A DNA stretch of 64,000 bases from Cytobacillus dafuensis (GTDB taxonomy: Bacteria; Bacillota; Bacilli; Bacillales; Cytobacillaceae). The stretch covers positions 4,134,001-4,198,000 of the forward strand of contig NZ_CP042593.1 in assembly GCF_007995155.1 (NCBI RefSeq), given 5' to 3'. Below, piece after piece: positions 17,502 to 25,804 of this stretch (the first letter of the stretch is position 1; each line of letters begins with the position of its first letter). The notes below the pieces were generated by a model. The model did not search any database. It saw only the letters and a program-made list of their open reading frames with translations, and was not told the DNA's origin. Made by a program: the position numbers and the translations under genes.

Positions 17502-17597
17502 ATATTGCATCTTCTTTTTCAACAAAAATAGAGTGTTATAGTCTCAAAAAAATTTAATTCATTTCATATAATAATCTACGAAAGATTTTTCAAATAA

Positions 17598-18158
17598 CTA
17601 TGTTCCCCGACCAATAGGTCTTGTGATCAAAGAAGTGACTAACCCAATAACAGCAATGGTTAAACAAGAAAAAAGGAAGACTTGGACGCCCAATATCCCA
17701 TATGCTGCGGCAGTAATTATTCCGTCAATCATTAAAATGATTACTCCAATATTGATGGAAAATGCCTTGGAAATAAACTGCGCCAACAAGTCTGTTCCTC
17801 CAGTGCTTGTCTGATATCGAAGCATTATCCCAATACCTACCCCAATGAGAGTCCCTCCTAATAAGACACTAGGAAGAATAGGGAGTATGAATTGTGTTCT
17901 AATCGGAGCTAACCAATCAATAAATGCAGCCGCCACAATTAAACCAATAATGCTATTATAAAAGTAATCTCGCTCCCGATACCATGCATAAAAGCTAAGA
18001 GGAAGACTTATTAAGAACATACAAAGACCTGTCGGAAAGTCTAAATAATAATGAATAATCAGGGCAATCCCTGTAATCCCCCCATCCAATAATCGATGAG
18101 GAACTAAAAATCCATTTATTCCAATCCCCAATAACAAACTCCCTATAAAAATTACCAT
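17598..18158 (-). CDS. YitT family membrane protein, short form
   Basis: 186 residues with five hydrophobic helices. Family marks are the N-terminal NGFLVPHRLLDGGITGIALIIHY and the repeated GTLIGVGIGIMLRYQTSTGGTDLLAQF. Typical YitT/YvjA proteins are about 280 residues with a C-terminal DUF2179 domain; this one ends after the membrane part. The function of the family is unknown. AAGGTGATC lies 17 bases before the ATG. An ATT codon five codons upstream is better placed, so the true start is uncertain. Confidence 0.75.
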   Translation of the reverse strand: MVIFIGSLLLGIGINGFLVPHRLLDGGITGIALIIHYYLDFPTGLCMFLISLPLSFYAWYRERDYFYNSIIGLIVAAAFIDWLAPIRTQFILPILPSVLLGGTLIGVGIGIMLRYQTSTGGTDLLAQFISKAFSINIGVIILMIDGIITAAAYGILGVQVFLFSCLTIAVIGLVTSLITRPIGRGT

Positions 18159-18367
18159 TAGTTTCTGAAGAATATAGGATCACCTTTTTATAATGAATTT
18201 ACATTCTAATATATGTCCAAGCTCCATTTTTAGAATTATTAATCCTCTCCTAGTGCTAGCTTTAGTTAAAATGCGGAATTTTTGAAAGGACAAAATCGAA
18301 TATCCAGGCCATTCTTATAATACATCAGGTCCGAGGAATATTTGAGGAAGGATGAGGAGGCAATCAT

Positions 18368-18550
18368 ATGTATTATTATCAACCGGCTTACACAATGGTT
18401 GAATCATGGAAAGTCAACGAACAACTTAATCAAACACGAATAGCCCTACAAAATAGATTTGAAGAGATCACTATCGTTCATTTTGAACCATTTTCATATA
18501 AAAGCTCAAAAGGGTTTCGGAATAAAAACATTCCGAAACCCTTTTGTTGA
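18368..18550 (+). CDS. Small protein of 60 residues, ends inside a terminator
   Basis: A GAGGAGG site lies seven bases before the ATG, one of the strongest in the window. The peptide starts MYYYQPAYTMVESW and is rich in Tyr, Gln and Phe. I do not recognise a family. The last 15 codons are encoded by the two arms of a perfect hairpin that looks like a terminator, and the stop TGA lies in its T-rich tail. Either the protein truly ends there, or the original stop was lost and the frame now runs into the terminator. Confidence 0.55.
   Translation: MYYYQPAYTMVESWKVNEQLNQTRIALQNRFEEITIVHFEPFSYKSSKGFRNKNIPKPFC
18506..18549. terminator. Bidirectional terminator
   Basis: AAAGGGTTTCGGAAT and ATTCCGAAACCCTTT form a 15-bp stem with a six-base loop. 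It has T-rich exits on both strands and can serve both the small plus-strand gene and the amidase gene ending at 18587. Confidence 0.8.
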
Positions 18551-18586
18551 CAAAATGAATCTCTTTTTTGAGATGCACTAATTGCT

Positions 18587-19276
18587 TTATTTTACTCGAA
18601 GTTTTTGACCGATATAAATGGTGTAATTCGCATCAAGTCCATTCCAATCCTTAATCTGTTGAATGGTGCTGCCATATTTTTGGCTTAAAGAATAGACGGT
18701 ATCGCCCTGTACAACAATATGATAGACAGCGGTTGCTTTCTTTGGCAGATTAAAGCTTTTCACGATGCCATTCACATGACCACGAGCAATACTTTCGATA
18801 AATGAGCTTGTTTTTAATTTAGTTGCATCATTTGCATTATCGATAAATCCATTTTCCGTTAACAATGCTGGCATATTTGATTCACGAAGCATATGGAAAT
18901 TGGCAGTCTTTTTACCTCGATCAGAAAAATTAACAAGATTCATAACTTCGGAGTGAATATTATTCTGATAGGTCGTGGTCGGTGTTCCTACACCCGGATA
19001 AATATAGTCTTCATAGCCTGTCCCCCCGCCAGAATTAATATGAACTGACAATAAAAAATCAGCTCCCCAAGCATTCGCAGCATTCGTTCGCTCAGTTAAA
19101 GAAACGGTTAGATCACTTGTACGACTCATTTGAATTGATACATTGTCATATTCATTTAAAAGAATGTCTCTAATTCTTGTAGAAATTTGTAACGTAATAT
19201 TTTTTTCCTGAATGCCATTTCCAACTGCACCCGAATCTGTTCCCCCATGACCTGGATCGATAAATACTTTTACCAT
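18587..19276 (-). CDS. N-acetylmuramoyl-L-alanine amidase with LysM (prophage endolysin)
   Basis: 229 residues. The Amidase_3 domain spans about residues 2-175, with zinc ligands in FIDPGHGGTDSGA and LLSVHINSGGG, and the catalytic Glu in LLTENGFIDN. A LysM cell-wall-binding motif follows (YHIVVQGDTVYSLSQKYGSTIQQIKDWNGL, about 183-226). It cleaves the bond between N-acetylmuramic acid and L-alanine in peptidoglycan. It has no signal peptide, as expected for a phage endolysin released through a holin, and the holin is encoded next to it. Confidence 0.92.
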   Translation of the reverse strand: MVKVFIDPGHGGTDSGAVGNGIQEKNITLQISTRIRDILLNEYDNVSIQMSRTSDLTVSLTERTNAANAWGADFLLSVHINSGGGTGYEDYIYPGVGTPTTTYQNNIHSEVMNLVNFSDRGKKTANFHMLRESNMPALLTENGFIDNANDATKLKTSSFIESIARGHVNGIVKSFNLPKKATAVYHIVVQGDTVYSLSQKYGSTIQQIKDWNGLDANYTIYIGQKLRVK

Positions 19277-19370
19277 TATAAATCACCTCTTATATTATTT
19301 TTATAACTAAAGTTTTGTACAAATAAACCACTAACAAACAAATTGCATCGTTATCACGAAATAAGGATGT

Positions 19371-19610
19371 TTATTTAAGATTGTTCCGCTCAAGAAATTC
19401 TTTCTGAAGCTTTGCTTTCTTCGTCAATACATACGTATTTTTATAAACAGCATATAGATTGATGCCCAAAGCAATAGCCGCTGAAATCAATACGACAAAT
19501 GCATTGATACTGTCTTGCGTAAACCATTCAAACGAAACACCGATCGTTCCGAAAAATAATAAAAGGGCTGTTAGAAAGCCCCCGATTAGTGTAGCCATAT
19601 CCTTAATCAT
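19371..19610 (-). CDS. Holin, SPP1/XhlB type
   Basis: 79 residues. Two hydrophobic segments (about 7-27 and 37-58) are joined by a short loop, and the C-terminal tail is basic (YVLTKKAKLQKEFLERN), much like XhlB of PBSX. It should form membrane lesions that let the amidase reach the wall. It sits between the xhlA-like gene and the amidase, the standard order. Confidence 0.85.
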   Translation of the reverse strand: MIKDMATLIGGFLTALLLFFGTIGVSFEWFTQDSINAFVVLISAAIALGINLYAVYKNTYVLTKKAKLQKEFLERNNLK

Positions 19611-19624
19611 AATAATCTCGCCTC

Positions 19625-19879
19625 TTACTGATTAAAATTTATTGCCGCATAAAAAATAGCTACAGCGCCAACGATTAACGCCGCAATAAATGCATTCGTT
19701 ATCGCCCTCCGTAGCCATTTCGTATCCTCTTTTATTTCCTTTAAATCCGACTTAATTTCACGAATCTCCCGATCATGAATCAGTGTCTTATCCTGAAGCT
19801 TGCGAATATCCTGCTTCATGTCTTCGACTGATGTTTTAATTGACACTACATTATTCTTCACAAAGTTTATCTCATCCAT
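19625..19879 (-). CDS. XhlA family lysis protein
   Basis: 84 residues. A long coiled-coil region (about 5-55, KTSVEDMKQDIRKLQDK and REIKSDLKEIKED) is followed by KWLRRAITNAFIAALIVGAV and one C-terminal membrane helix. This is the hemolysin XhlA layout. In PBSX it acts with XhlB in lysis. It is the first gene of the lysis cassette. Confidence 0.85.
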   Translation of the reverse strand: MDEINFVKNNVVSIKTSVEDMKQDIRKLQDKTLIHDREIREIKSDLKEIKEDTKWLRRAITNAFIAALIVGAVAIFYAAINFNQ

Positions 19880-19947
19880 CCTGTACCACCTTTCACAATA
19901 TTTAATTTAGCGATGCAAAGGGTATGTCTCAGAGTAAACATCCATCA

Positions 19948-19976
19948 ACTCAAATATATGAGTTGATTTTTTCAGG
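19948..19976 (-). other. Hairpin before the lysis cassette
   Basis: ATCAACTC and GAGTTGAT form a stem. On the minus strand a GGGAGGTG site and ATG precede it and would give only an 11-codon peptide whose stop lies inside the stem. It could be a leader or a remnant. Confidence 0.3.
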
Positions 19977-20008
19977 TTTTTTCATTATTTCACCTCCCTC
20001 AAGTTTAT

Positions 20009-20060
20009 TTATTCACCCTGGTCACAGCCAGTGATGTCTTGTTCTTTAACGCCGACAATA
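20009..20060 (-). pseudogene. Possible XkdX-type fragment
   Basis: The minus-strand frame ending in TAA at 20009 reads GIVGVKEQDITGCDQGE, which resembles the C-terminus of XkdX-like phage proteins (pattern V-----IT-EQY--ITG). No start or upstream part remains, and a terminator-like hairpin (20076-20116) lies where the gene should begin. XkdX genes normally sit just upstream of xhlA. Confidence 0.3.
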
Positions 20061-20204
20061 CCAAAACGGCAAATAAAAAAGCACCTACTTTTTTATATAA
20101 GTAAGTGCTCTTTACATTCAGTTAGTATTTTTTCTTCTCTTAGATAGTTTATTCTTAGTTGTCTAGTACTAAGGGATAATTTACTGCATCGCCTTGACCT
20201 CATT

Positions 20205-20663
20205 TTACACTGCTGATTTATCTAGTTTCAACTCATGCAAAAAATGGCAATTTTGGCAGATATGGTCGATCATTTCGTTTTTTATAATACGTACCTTTTC
20301 TCTTGAAATGCCTAAATGAGCGGCAATTGCTCGATAACTCATTCCCTCCATCATGCAATCTATTAAAGTAAGCTCTTGATCGTCTACTAAATAAAGCTCT
20401 GTAATCTTTTCAATTGCAAACACTTTTACTCTATACAAATTTAATCGCTTATATAATCGCTTCTCTCTTAAATCTAATGCTTCTAATTCAGCTGCACTCT
20501 TCATCGGACTTCCTTTTGGCAATGTTGCTTCTATTCCATATTGTGCAGCTCCTAAACTTTTTATAGGGACAGAGAATCCAAAAATAATTTTTTCTAACCG
20601 ATTCACCTCTTTCCGCAACCAATGATAATCATAAATTAGTTTTTCGATTTCATCATGACTCAT
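20205..20663 (-). CDS. ArpU-like phage transcriptional regulator
   Basis: 152 residues from the ATG at 20663, seven bases after AGGAGG. The N-terminal half is helical (residues 1-90). The C-terminal half contains a sigma-70 region-4-like helix-turn-helix: LIDCMMEGMSYRAIAAHLGISREKVRIIKNEMI. Proteins of this type control late genes of Gram-positive prophages. It lies between the repressor and the lysis genes and probably drove the lost late operon. AT-rich palindromes just upstream may be operators. Confidence 0.7.
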   Translation of the reverse strand: MSHDEIEKLIYDYHWLRKEVNRLEKIIFGFSVPIKSLGAAQYGIEATLPKGSPMKSAAELEALDLREKRLYKRLNLYRVKVFAIEKITELYLVDDQELTLIDCMMEGMSYRAIAAHLGISREKVRIIKNEMIDHICQNCHFLHELKLDKSAV

Positions 20664-20679
20664 CAATAGACCTCCTTTT

Positions 20680-20694
20680 GATAATTTATTTATC
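20680..20694. promoter_or_regulatory. Candidate repressor operator 1
   Basis: GATAA, five bases, TTATC. It overlaps the region just upstream of the ArpU-like gene's ribosome binding site and matches the two other palindromes in this divergent region. Confidence 0.5.
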
Positions 20695-20762
20695 CAAAAA
20701 GGTAAAAAAAAATTACCTTTTACGTTGACTAGATAATTTATTATTCCTATAATTAATTATTG

Positions 20763-20777
20763 GATAATAAAATTATC
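20763..20777. promoter_or_regulatory. Candidate repressor operator 2
   Basis: A perfect palindrome, GATAAT, three bases, ATTATC. It lies between the ArpU-like gene and the inserted family C repeat. Confidence 0.55.
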
Positions 20778-20790
20778 TTTTTTTAGACTT

Positions 20791-21026
20791 GTTAAATTTT
20801 TCTGTTGATTTCCGCTGCAGGCACTTAGCGATCGCGGGCGGTCAGGAAGCCTCCTCGTCGAAGAGCGCTCCTGCGGGGTCTCCCTTTGACTCGCTTTTCC
20901 CGCAGGACGTTGAATAATCTTCCACGAATAAACACCGCACGAAGGAAATGCGAATGCATTTTCGAGGATCTCGCGCCTTCCGCTCCAATCAACAACAAAA
21001 TAGCATTATCAACACCGAGCTTTAAC
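20791..21026. repeat. Family C GC-rich repeat, copy 1
   Basis: About 236 bp, bounded by GTTAAA and TTTAAC. It shares with the copy at 29271-29442 the blocks GATTTCCGCTGCAGGCACT, GCGGGCGGTC, AAGCCTCCTCGTCG, GCTCCTGCGGGGTCTCCC, TTCCCGCAGGA and CGCGCCTTCCGCT. It is much more GC-rich than its surroundings. It sits between the repressor gene and the ArpU-like gene and has pushed their operators apart. Confidence 0.75.
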
Positions 21027-21108
21027 ATAATCTTTTATTAAAAAAAGAGAAAAGCAGTTGCTTTTTTTCCATATATTGAGTTTTCCTATTAAGTAATATG
21101 ATTATATT

Positions 21109-21125
21109 GGATAATTATATTATCC
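21109..21125. promoter_or_regulatory. Candidate repressor operator 3
   Basis: A 17-bp palindrome with arms GGATAAT and ATTATCC and a three-base centre. It lies 45 bases before the repressor start, a position suited to autoregulation. Confidence 0.65.
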
Positions 21126-21169
21126 GTCAATCCTAAGTGGATAAAATATTTTTCATTCGAGGTGGGACA

Positions 21170-21613
21170 ATGATGACTCTTGGACAAAGTCTAAAAAGTC
21201 TTCGCAATAAAAAAGGGTTGAGTCAATATGAGGTTGCTGACAAATTGGGTATAAAAAGAGGGCGCTATAACTCTTGGGAGAATGATATAGCGAAGCCACG
21301 TTTTGATATGCTAGATAAAATTTGTGATTTTTTCAATATTCCAATGAGTGAACTGATCGGTCAATCTGAAGATAAAATGTTTGTTTCTCCTAATGCCTCT
21401 CCACTTTCTGAAAAGGACGAGAAAGACATTGCTAAACGAATGGAAAAAATAAAAAATGACTTAACAAATGAAGACGGCCTAAGTTTCAATGGAGAGCCTA
21501 TGAGCCCAGAGGCCATTGAATCACTTTTAGAGGCAATGGAATATGCTGTTCGCCAAACACAAAGGATTAACAAGAAATACGATCCTCATAAAAACAAAAA
21601 AGAGAATAAGTAG
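21170..21613 (+). CDS. Phage-type XRE family repressor
   Basis: 147 residues from the ATG at 21170, which has GAGGTGG at good spacing; the frame is open further upstream without a site. The helix-turn-helix lies at about residues 5-60 (LGQSLKSLRNKKGLSQYEVADKLGIKRGRYNSWEND). The C-terminal part is helical and charged, without a LexA-like protease domain. It resembles immunity repressors that are inactivated by a partner ImmA-type protease, and such a gene follows 18 bases downstream. The three GATAAT/ATTATC palindromes are its likely binding sites. Confidence 0.88.
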   Translation: MMTLGQSLKSLRNKKGLSQYEVADKLGIKRGRYNSWENDIAKPRFDMLDKICDFFNIPMSELIGQSEDKMFVSPNASPLSEKDEKDIAKRMEKIKNDLTNEDGLSFNGEPMSPEAIESLLEAMEYAVRQTQRINKKYDPHKNKKENK

Positions 21614-21631
21614 GGATGCGAGGCGATATCA

Positions 21632-22066
21632 TTGGGATGGATCAAAAAAGCAGTGAATGAAATAAAGAAAAAGTATAAAACTTCTGACCCATTCGAAATT
21701 GCATCTTTAAAGAATATACATATTATTCCTTGGAACTTACATGAAGAAATTTTGGGCTTTTATAAATATGATAAAAGAAACAAGTATATTTTCATTAATA
21801 ACAATCTAGACAATGAAATGAAGAAATATATATGTGCCCATGAATTAGGACACGCGATCCTGCATCCAAGAGTGAATACACCTTTCTTAAGAAAAAATAC
21901 TCTTTTCTCATTAGATAAGATCGAAGTTGAGGCAGATATCTTTGCCGTTGAAATATTAATCCCTGACGAACTTTTATATGAAAATATAAGCAATACCACT
22001 ACCATTTACGATGCTTCCGCTGCCTACGGTGTGCCATCAGAGCTCATTCATTTGAAAAAGTATTAA
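21632..22066 (+). CDS. ImmA/IrrE-type metallopeptidase
   Basis: 144 residues. The zinc motif HELGH is near residue 70 (YICAHELGHAILHPR). A downstream glutamate region, IEVEADIFAVEILIP, supplies the third ligand as in ImmA/IrrE proteins. The start is TTG preceded by GAGGCGAT. In ICEBs1 and related phages ImmA cleaves the partner repressor ImmR after DNA damage or quorum signals. The gene order here (repressor, then ImmA) is the same. Confidence 0.88.
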   Translation: MGWIKKAVNEIKKKYKTSDPFEIASLKNIHIIPWNLHEEILGFYKYDKRNKYIFINNNLDNEMKKYICAHELGHAILHPRVNTPFLRKNTLFSLDKIEVEADIFAVEILIPDELLYENISNTTTIYDASAAYGVPSELIHLKKY

Positions 22067-22128
22067 ATATATCAATGGAACAACTTTTTACGTTAATCAA
22101 ATTTGCTAAAAAAAAGAGTACTAGCAAT

Positions 22129-22167
22129 AAAGAAATACCGTACGACTTTTTCGTACGGTATTTCTTT
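22129..22167. terminator. Bidirectional terminator
   Basis: AAAGAAATACCGTACGA and TCGTACGGTATTTCTTT form a long perfect stem between two convergent genes (ImmA-type and radical SAM). Confidence 0.8.
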
Positions 22168-22182
22168 ATAATGGCATAATGT

Positions 22183-23313
22183 TTAAATTGATGTCTGTTC
22201 CTTTTTATTCCTTAATGCTTCAGGAATATAGACACAGAACGGTTCACTTTCTAAATAATCACCAGTTACTGCATAAGATCTTGAACGAGAACCACCACAG
22301 ACAAAGCGATACTCACAAACTCCGCACTTACCTTTATAGTTATCCGGATCACGTAATTCTTTGAAAATCTTAGACTCTCGGTAAATTTCTTTTAATGGTG
22401 TTTCTTTAATATTTCCGGCTTTAATTGGAAGGAGCCCACTTGGGTACACATCACCTGTATGTGAAACGAAAGCAAAGCCATTTCCATCATTTACACCTCG
22501 AGGAGCACGTTTTAAGCCATCCACCATAAATGCCATGTCTTTTGTAATCGTATCCTCGTAGCGAATATTTTCTTTGCTTAAAGCCTTTTCACGTACCTTT
22601 TCTTGCAGAACTACTCGACGATAATGCTGAGAAGCAGTTGTTTTAATATCATAAGGAGATGTTTTGCTTAATTGATACAACCAGCGGAAAACTTTTTCAT
22701 GCTCAGCAGGTGTAATACAATCCTTCATTTGTCCTCTTCCAGTCGGAACTAGAGTGAAAACATACCACACAACTGCCTTTAGTTCCTTCACCAACTCAGC
22801 CATTTCTTCAAGATGATCATAATTGTAACGATTAATGACTGTATTGATTTGATGAGACATATTCAGCTCGTTTAAATACTTTATCTTTTCAACTGTCAAA
22901 TCAAATGAACCTGGAGTTCCGCGAAAGAAATCATGAATTTCAGGTGTTGGACCATCTAGGCTAAATCCCCATCTTGATAATCCTACTTCTTTAGCCATGA
23001 TCATTTTTTCCTTAGTTACATTAGGAGTAGCACTTGGAGTCATCGAAACTCGCATCCCTTTTTTCACAGCATAGTCTGCAAGCTTATAAAGATCCTCCCT
23101 CATCATACAATCCCCGCCTGTAAACACTAGCATTGGATTATTCATTTCGTAGATTTGATCAATTAGCTTAATTCCCTCTTCATGTGATAATTCATCTGGA
23201 TGTGGTGTTGTTTGCGCCTCAGCTCTACAGTGTACGCACTTTAGCTGACACGCTCTCGTCGTTTCCCAAATAACGATAAATGGATTTTCATTATAGTCAA
23301 TAATTGGATGCAT
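22183..23313 (-). CDS. Radical SAM/SPASM domain protein
   Basis: 376 residues from the ATG at 23313, which has GGTGAT upstream; an ATG four codons earlier has none. The N-terminal radical SAM cluster motif CxxxCxxC is seen in TTRACQLKCVHC, followed by FTGGDCMM for SAM binding. The C-terminal SPASM domain has CGVCEYRFVCGG and a final cysteine in ESEPFC for auxiliary Fe-S clusters. The layout recalls NirJ/AhbD-type heme-modifying enzymes, and peptide-modifying enzymes are an alternative. No precursor peptide or heme gene is adjacent, so the substrate is unknown. Confidence 0.85.
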   Translation of the reverse strand: MHPIIDYNENPFIVIWETTRACQLKCVHCRAEAQTTPHPDELSHEEGIKLIDQIYEMNNPMLVFTGGDCMMREDLYKLADYAVKKGMRVSMTPSATPNVTKEKMIMAKEVGLSRWGFSLDGPTPEIHDFFRGTPGSFDLTVEKIKYLNELNMSHQINTVINRYNYDHLEEMAELVKELKAVVWYVFTLVPTGRGQMKDCITPAEHEKVFRWLYQLSKTSPYDIKTTASQHYRRVVLQEKVREKALSKENIRYEDTITKDMAFMVDGLKRAPRGVNDGNGFAFVSHTGDVYPSGLLPIKAGNIKETPLKEIYRESKIFKELRDPDNYKGKCGVCEYRFVCGGSRSRSYAVTGDYLESEPFCVYIPEALRNKKEQTSI

Positions 23314-23790
23314 TTTTATCACCATACTTTATTTAATAATATTTATTAAATACTTATACAAGTAATATAATGCATCTTAATTGGACTTTTAATAGAGTTC
23401 ACAAATTCTACTTACATGCCTTTGTACAGTGAAAATATTACAAATCTGAAATTACGGCTTGTAGTGCTGAAATTATGCTTTATGCTTCTTTCACATTTTG
23501 TAAAGAATGCGGCTACAAAGAGAACGTGAAAAGTGTCATTTTACGGAGTGTGGATGAATTCCGCCTTCTATTTCCAAAGAAGAATATTACTACTAATGCT
23601 ATCCATGACTGGTGTATAGTGATTAAAGCTAAAAAAGTAATTTGGCGGATTCTTACGAACAATTTTAAAGTGATTGGGCAGTCACGATCTACCTATTTTG
23701 TTGATTTATAGGGAGATGTAGTTTAGGGAGAGAGAATTACCCCGGGTTACGGGAGGGGGGGTGGATGGAAATGGAAAATAATCTTTGATA

Positions 23791-24050
23791 GTTTCCAAAT
23801 TTAAAGATATTCGCAGTAAAAATGGAAACAAGAGCGGCTTAGTTTCCCATTTTTTAAAAAAATCGTGGAAAAGTGGAAACAAAGCTTGGTTAGTTTCCAC
23901 ATTTAAAGATATCCGCGGAAAAAATGGAAACAAGAGCGGCTTAGTTTCCACTTTTTTAAAAAAATCGTGGAAAGCGGAAACAAAGCTTCGTTAGATTCCA
24001 AATTTAAAGATATTCGCGAAAAAGGTGGAAACAAAAGTCACTTAGATTCC
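23791..24050. repeat. 51-bp tandem hairpin array (about 5 copies)
   Basis: Copies start at about 23791, 23842, 23893, 23944 and 23994. Each has GTTTCC (or GATTCC), about 27 bases, then GGAAAC, followed by a 12-base linker such as AAGAGCGGCTTA or AAAGCTTGGTTA. Odd and even copies have different loop sequences, so the higher-order period is about 102 bp. The final copy is truncated. The unit design (hexamer, loop, complementary hexamer, linker) is the same as in the 53-bp array at 16978, with unrelated sequence. Confidence 0.85.
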
Positions 24051-24087
24051 CATTATATGTCAAATAAACATTTTGCACAGCTTATTT

Positions 24088-24696
24088 TTAAATCCATCCT
24101 TTATTTCTCGCCTTCTCAATTGCTTGCTGTCTCGTCGTAACCTCTAGCTTTTGGATGGCAGAAGACAAATAGTTTCTTACAGTACCATCTGTTAGAAACA
24201 ACGCTTTAACAATTTCTCTCGTCGTCATCCCTTCCTTTGCAAGACGGAGTACTTCCATTTCCCGCTCTGTTAATGGATTTTCTTCTTTTAAGAATAGAGC
24301 TGCCGCTAAATCCGTACTTAGTACACGTTCACCCTTTGTTACTTTTCGAATAGCCTCAATTAAAAAATCAATCGGCTCATCTTTTAATAAATAGCCATCT
24401 ACTTTCGCGTCAATTGCTTTTTGCAAATACCCTGGGCGAGCAAATGTCGTAACAATGATTACCTTTGTCGTCGAATTCTTAACTTGTTTAAGCTTCTCTG
24501 CTATTTCAAGTCCTGACATAAAAGGAATTTCAATATCTAATAGACACACATCTGGCTGATACTTCTCTATGGCTTCCCATGCTGCTTGACCGTCTACTGC
24601 TTCCGCAACGACTTCAATATCGTCTTCCAACTTTAATAATGAAGTCAGTGCCCCACGAAGCATTTTCTGATCTTCAGCAATCATAACTCTAATCAC
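24088..24696 (-). CDS. NarL/DesR family response regulator
   Basis: 202 residues. The receiver has D8-E8 type acidic residues (AEDQ) and phosphoacceptor D54 (CLLDIEIPFMSG). The LuxR-type HTH at about 137-195 reads PLTEREMEVLRLAKEGMTTREIVKALFLTDGTVRNYLSSAIQKL. It is paired with the kinase encoded upstream with an 8-base overlap. The pair resembles DesKR/YvfTU in size and sequence. No fatty-acid desaturase gene lies beside it. Confidence 0.92.
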   Translation of the reverse strand: MIRVMIAEDQKMLRGALTSLLKLEDDIEVVAEAVDGQAAWEAIEKYQPDVCLLDIEIPFMSGLEIAEKLKQVKNSTTKVIIVTTFARPGYLQKAIDAKVDGYLLKDEPIDFLIEAIRKVTKGERVLSTDLAAALFLKEENPLTEREMEVLRLAKEGMTTREIVKALFLTDGTVRNYLSSAIQKLEVTTRQQAIEKARNKGWI

Positions 24697-25804
24697 TTAG
24701 CTTTCTCCTCCCATTTAAATGAATTGGAGCCCTTAACGTGATCGTACTGCCACTTTGAGGATTTCCATTAACTTCAGCCTCCCCTTGAAGCATTTCCATC
24801 CGCTCCTTCATGGATTGTATCCCATTTCCATGTCCTTCCCTTACTTGCCCATTTCCGTCATCCGTAACTTGAATATAGTAGAGGCCGTTTTCATCAAATT
24901 GTGTAAGGGTACAACACTTGGCATTACTATGCTTAACAATATTCGTTATGGCCTCACGAACAGAGAGTGCCAGCATTGTTTCAGATACATTCGATAATAA
25001 CGGCATCTGCTCCTGCTTCTTATGAATCATCACAATCCCAGCTGTTTGTAAAATTTTTTGTGATTGTTCGATTTCTTCTTCAAGTGAGACAAATTTCATA
25101 TCTGATACGAGCTCCCGTACTTGTTTTAACGCAAAGCGTGAAGTATTTAATATATCATCTAACTCCTGCATTGCCTTGTTTGCATCTTTTTCAATTAACC
25201 TCTTCGTTAACTCGCTTTTCAGTTTTATCATGGTTAATGTTTGCCCGAGTGTATCATGTAAATCCCTGGCAATACGCTGTCTCTCCTTCTCTAAAATGAG
25301 CTGACCGTTTGCCATATCAAGTTCTTCTTGAAGAACATTTGCCTTTTCTTTTATAAAAATAACGATTGGCACTAACATTTGTACAATCATAAAAGGAAAA
25401 TGAAGCGTTTTAGCGAACGAGAACGGACTCCCTTCCGTTATCAAGCTGACTAAAACATGCATTGCTGCAATTCCTATTATCCCAAACGCGATATATACCT
25501 TCCGCCTTGCTCTTCCCAGTAAATCAGCGAAAATAAAGCCGTATAGTATAATCCATTTATCTACATAAACAGCTAATAGCACGAGAACTATACAGCCAAC
25601 GAAACTGGCAGCCGGAAGCCGCCAATCCCTATGCCATAAGCAGACGTAGAAACAAAGTAAATACAAAACAACTAATAGAAGCAGCCATGGAAGCTCGATC
25701 ACTCCGTCTGTAATGCTAACTTTATAAATTAAGAAAACAACAGCAATCACATCGATCAGCAAATATTTTTGAATCTGATCAGTTGGATAAAGCTTTTTTA
25801 GCAT
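24689..25804 (-). CDS. DesK/YvfT-like sensor histidine kinase
   Basis: 371 residues from the ATG at 25804, which has AAGGGG upstream; the longer frame begins with TTG at 25840. Four or five membrane helices fill the first 150 residues. A coiled coil then leads to the HisKA_3 box ERQRIARDLHDTLGQTLTMIKL, with the phospho-His in DLHDT. The HATPase part includes REAITNIVKHSNAK and GNGIQSMKERM. DesK-like kinases sense membrane state or small ligands through the helices. The upstream neighbour is a DUF418 membrane protein in the same direction. Confidence 0.88.
   Translation of the reverse strand: MLKKLYPTDQIQKYLLIDVIAVVFLIYKVSITDGVIELPWLLLLVVLYLLCFYVCLWHRDWRLPAASFVGCIVLVLLAVYVDKWIILYGFIFADLLGRARRKVYIAFGIIGIAAMHVLVSLITEGSPFSFAKTLHFPFMIVQMLVPIVIFIKEKANVLQEELDMANGQLILEKERQRIARDLHDTLGQTLTMIKLKSELTKRLIEKDANKAMQELDDILNTSRFALKQVRELVSDMKFVSLEEEIEQSQKILQTAGIVMIHKKQEQMPLLSNVSETMLALSVREAITNIVKHSNAKCCTLTQFDENGLYYIQVTDDGNGQVREGHGNGIQSMKERMEMLQGEAEVNGNPQSGSTITLRAPIHLNGRRKLSD

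Noticed and set aside
20825..21028. 67-codon frame on the minus strand
   Set aside because: It lies wholly inside the family C repeat, whose other copies do not keep it open.
23475..23711. 78-codon open frame on the plus strand
   Set aside because: No ribosome binding site, no family, and it lies in an otherwise empty region before the hairpin array.
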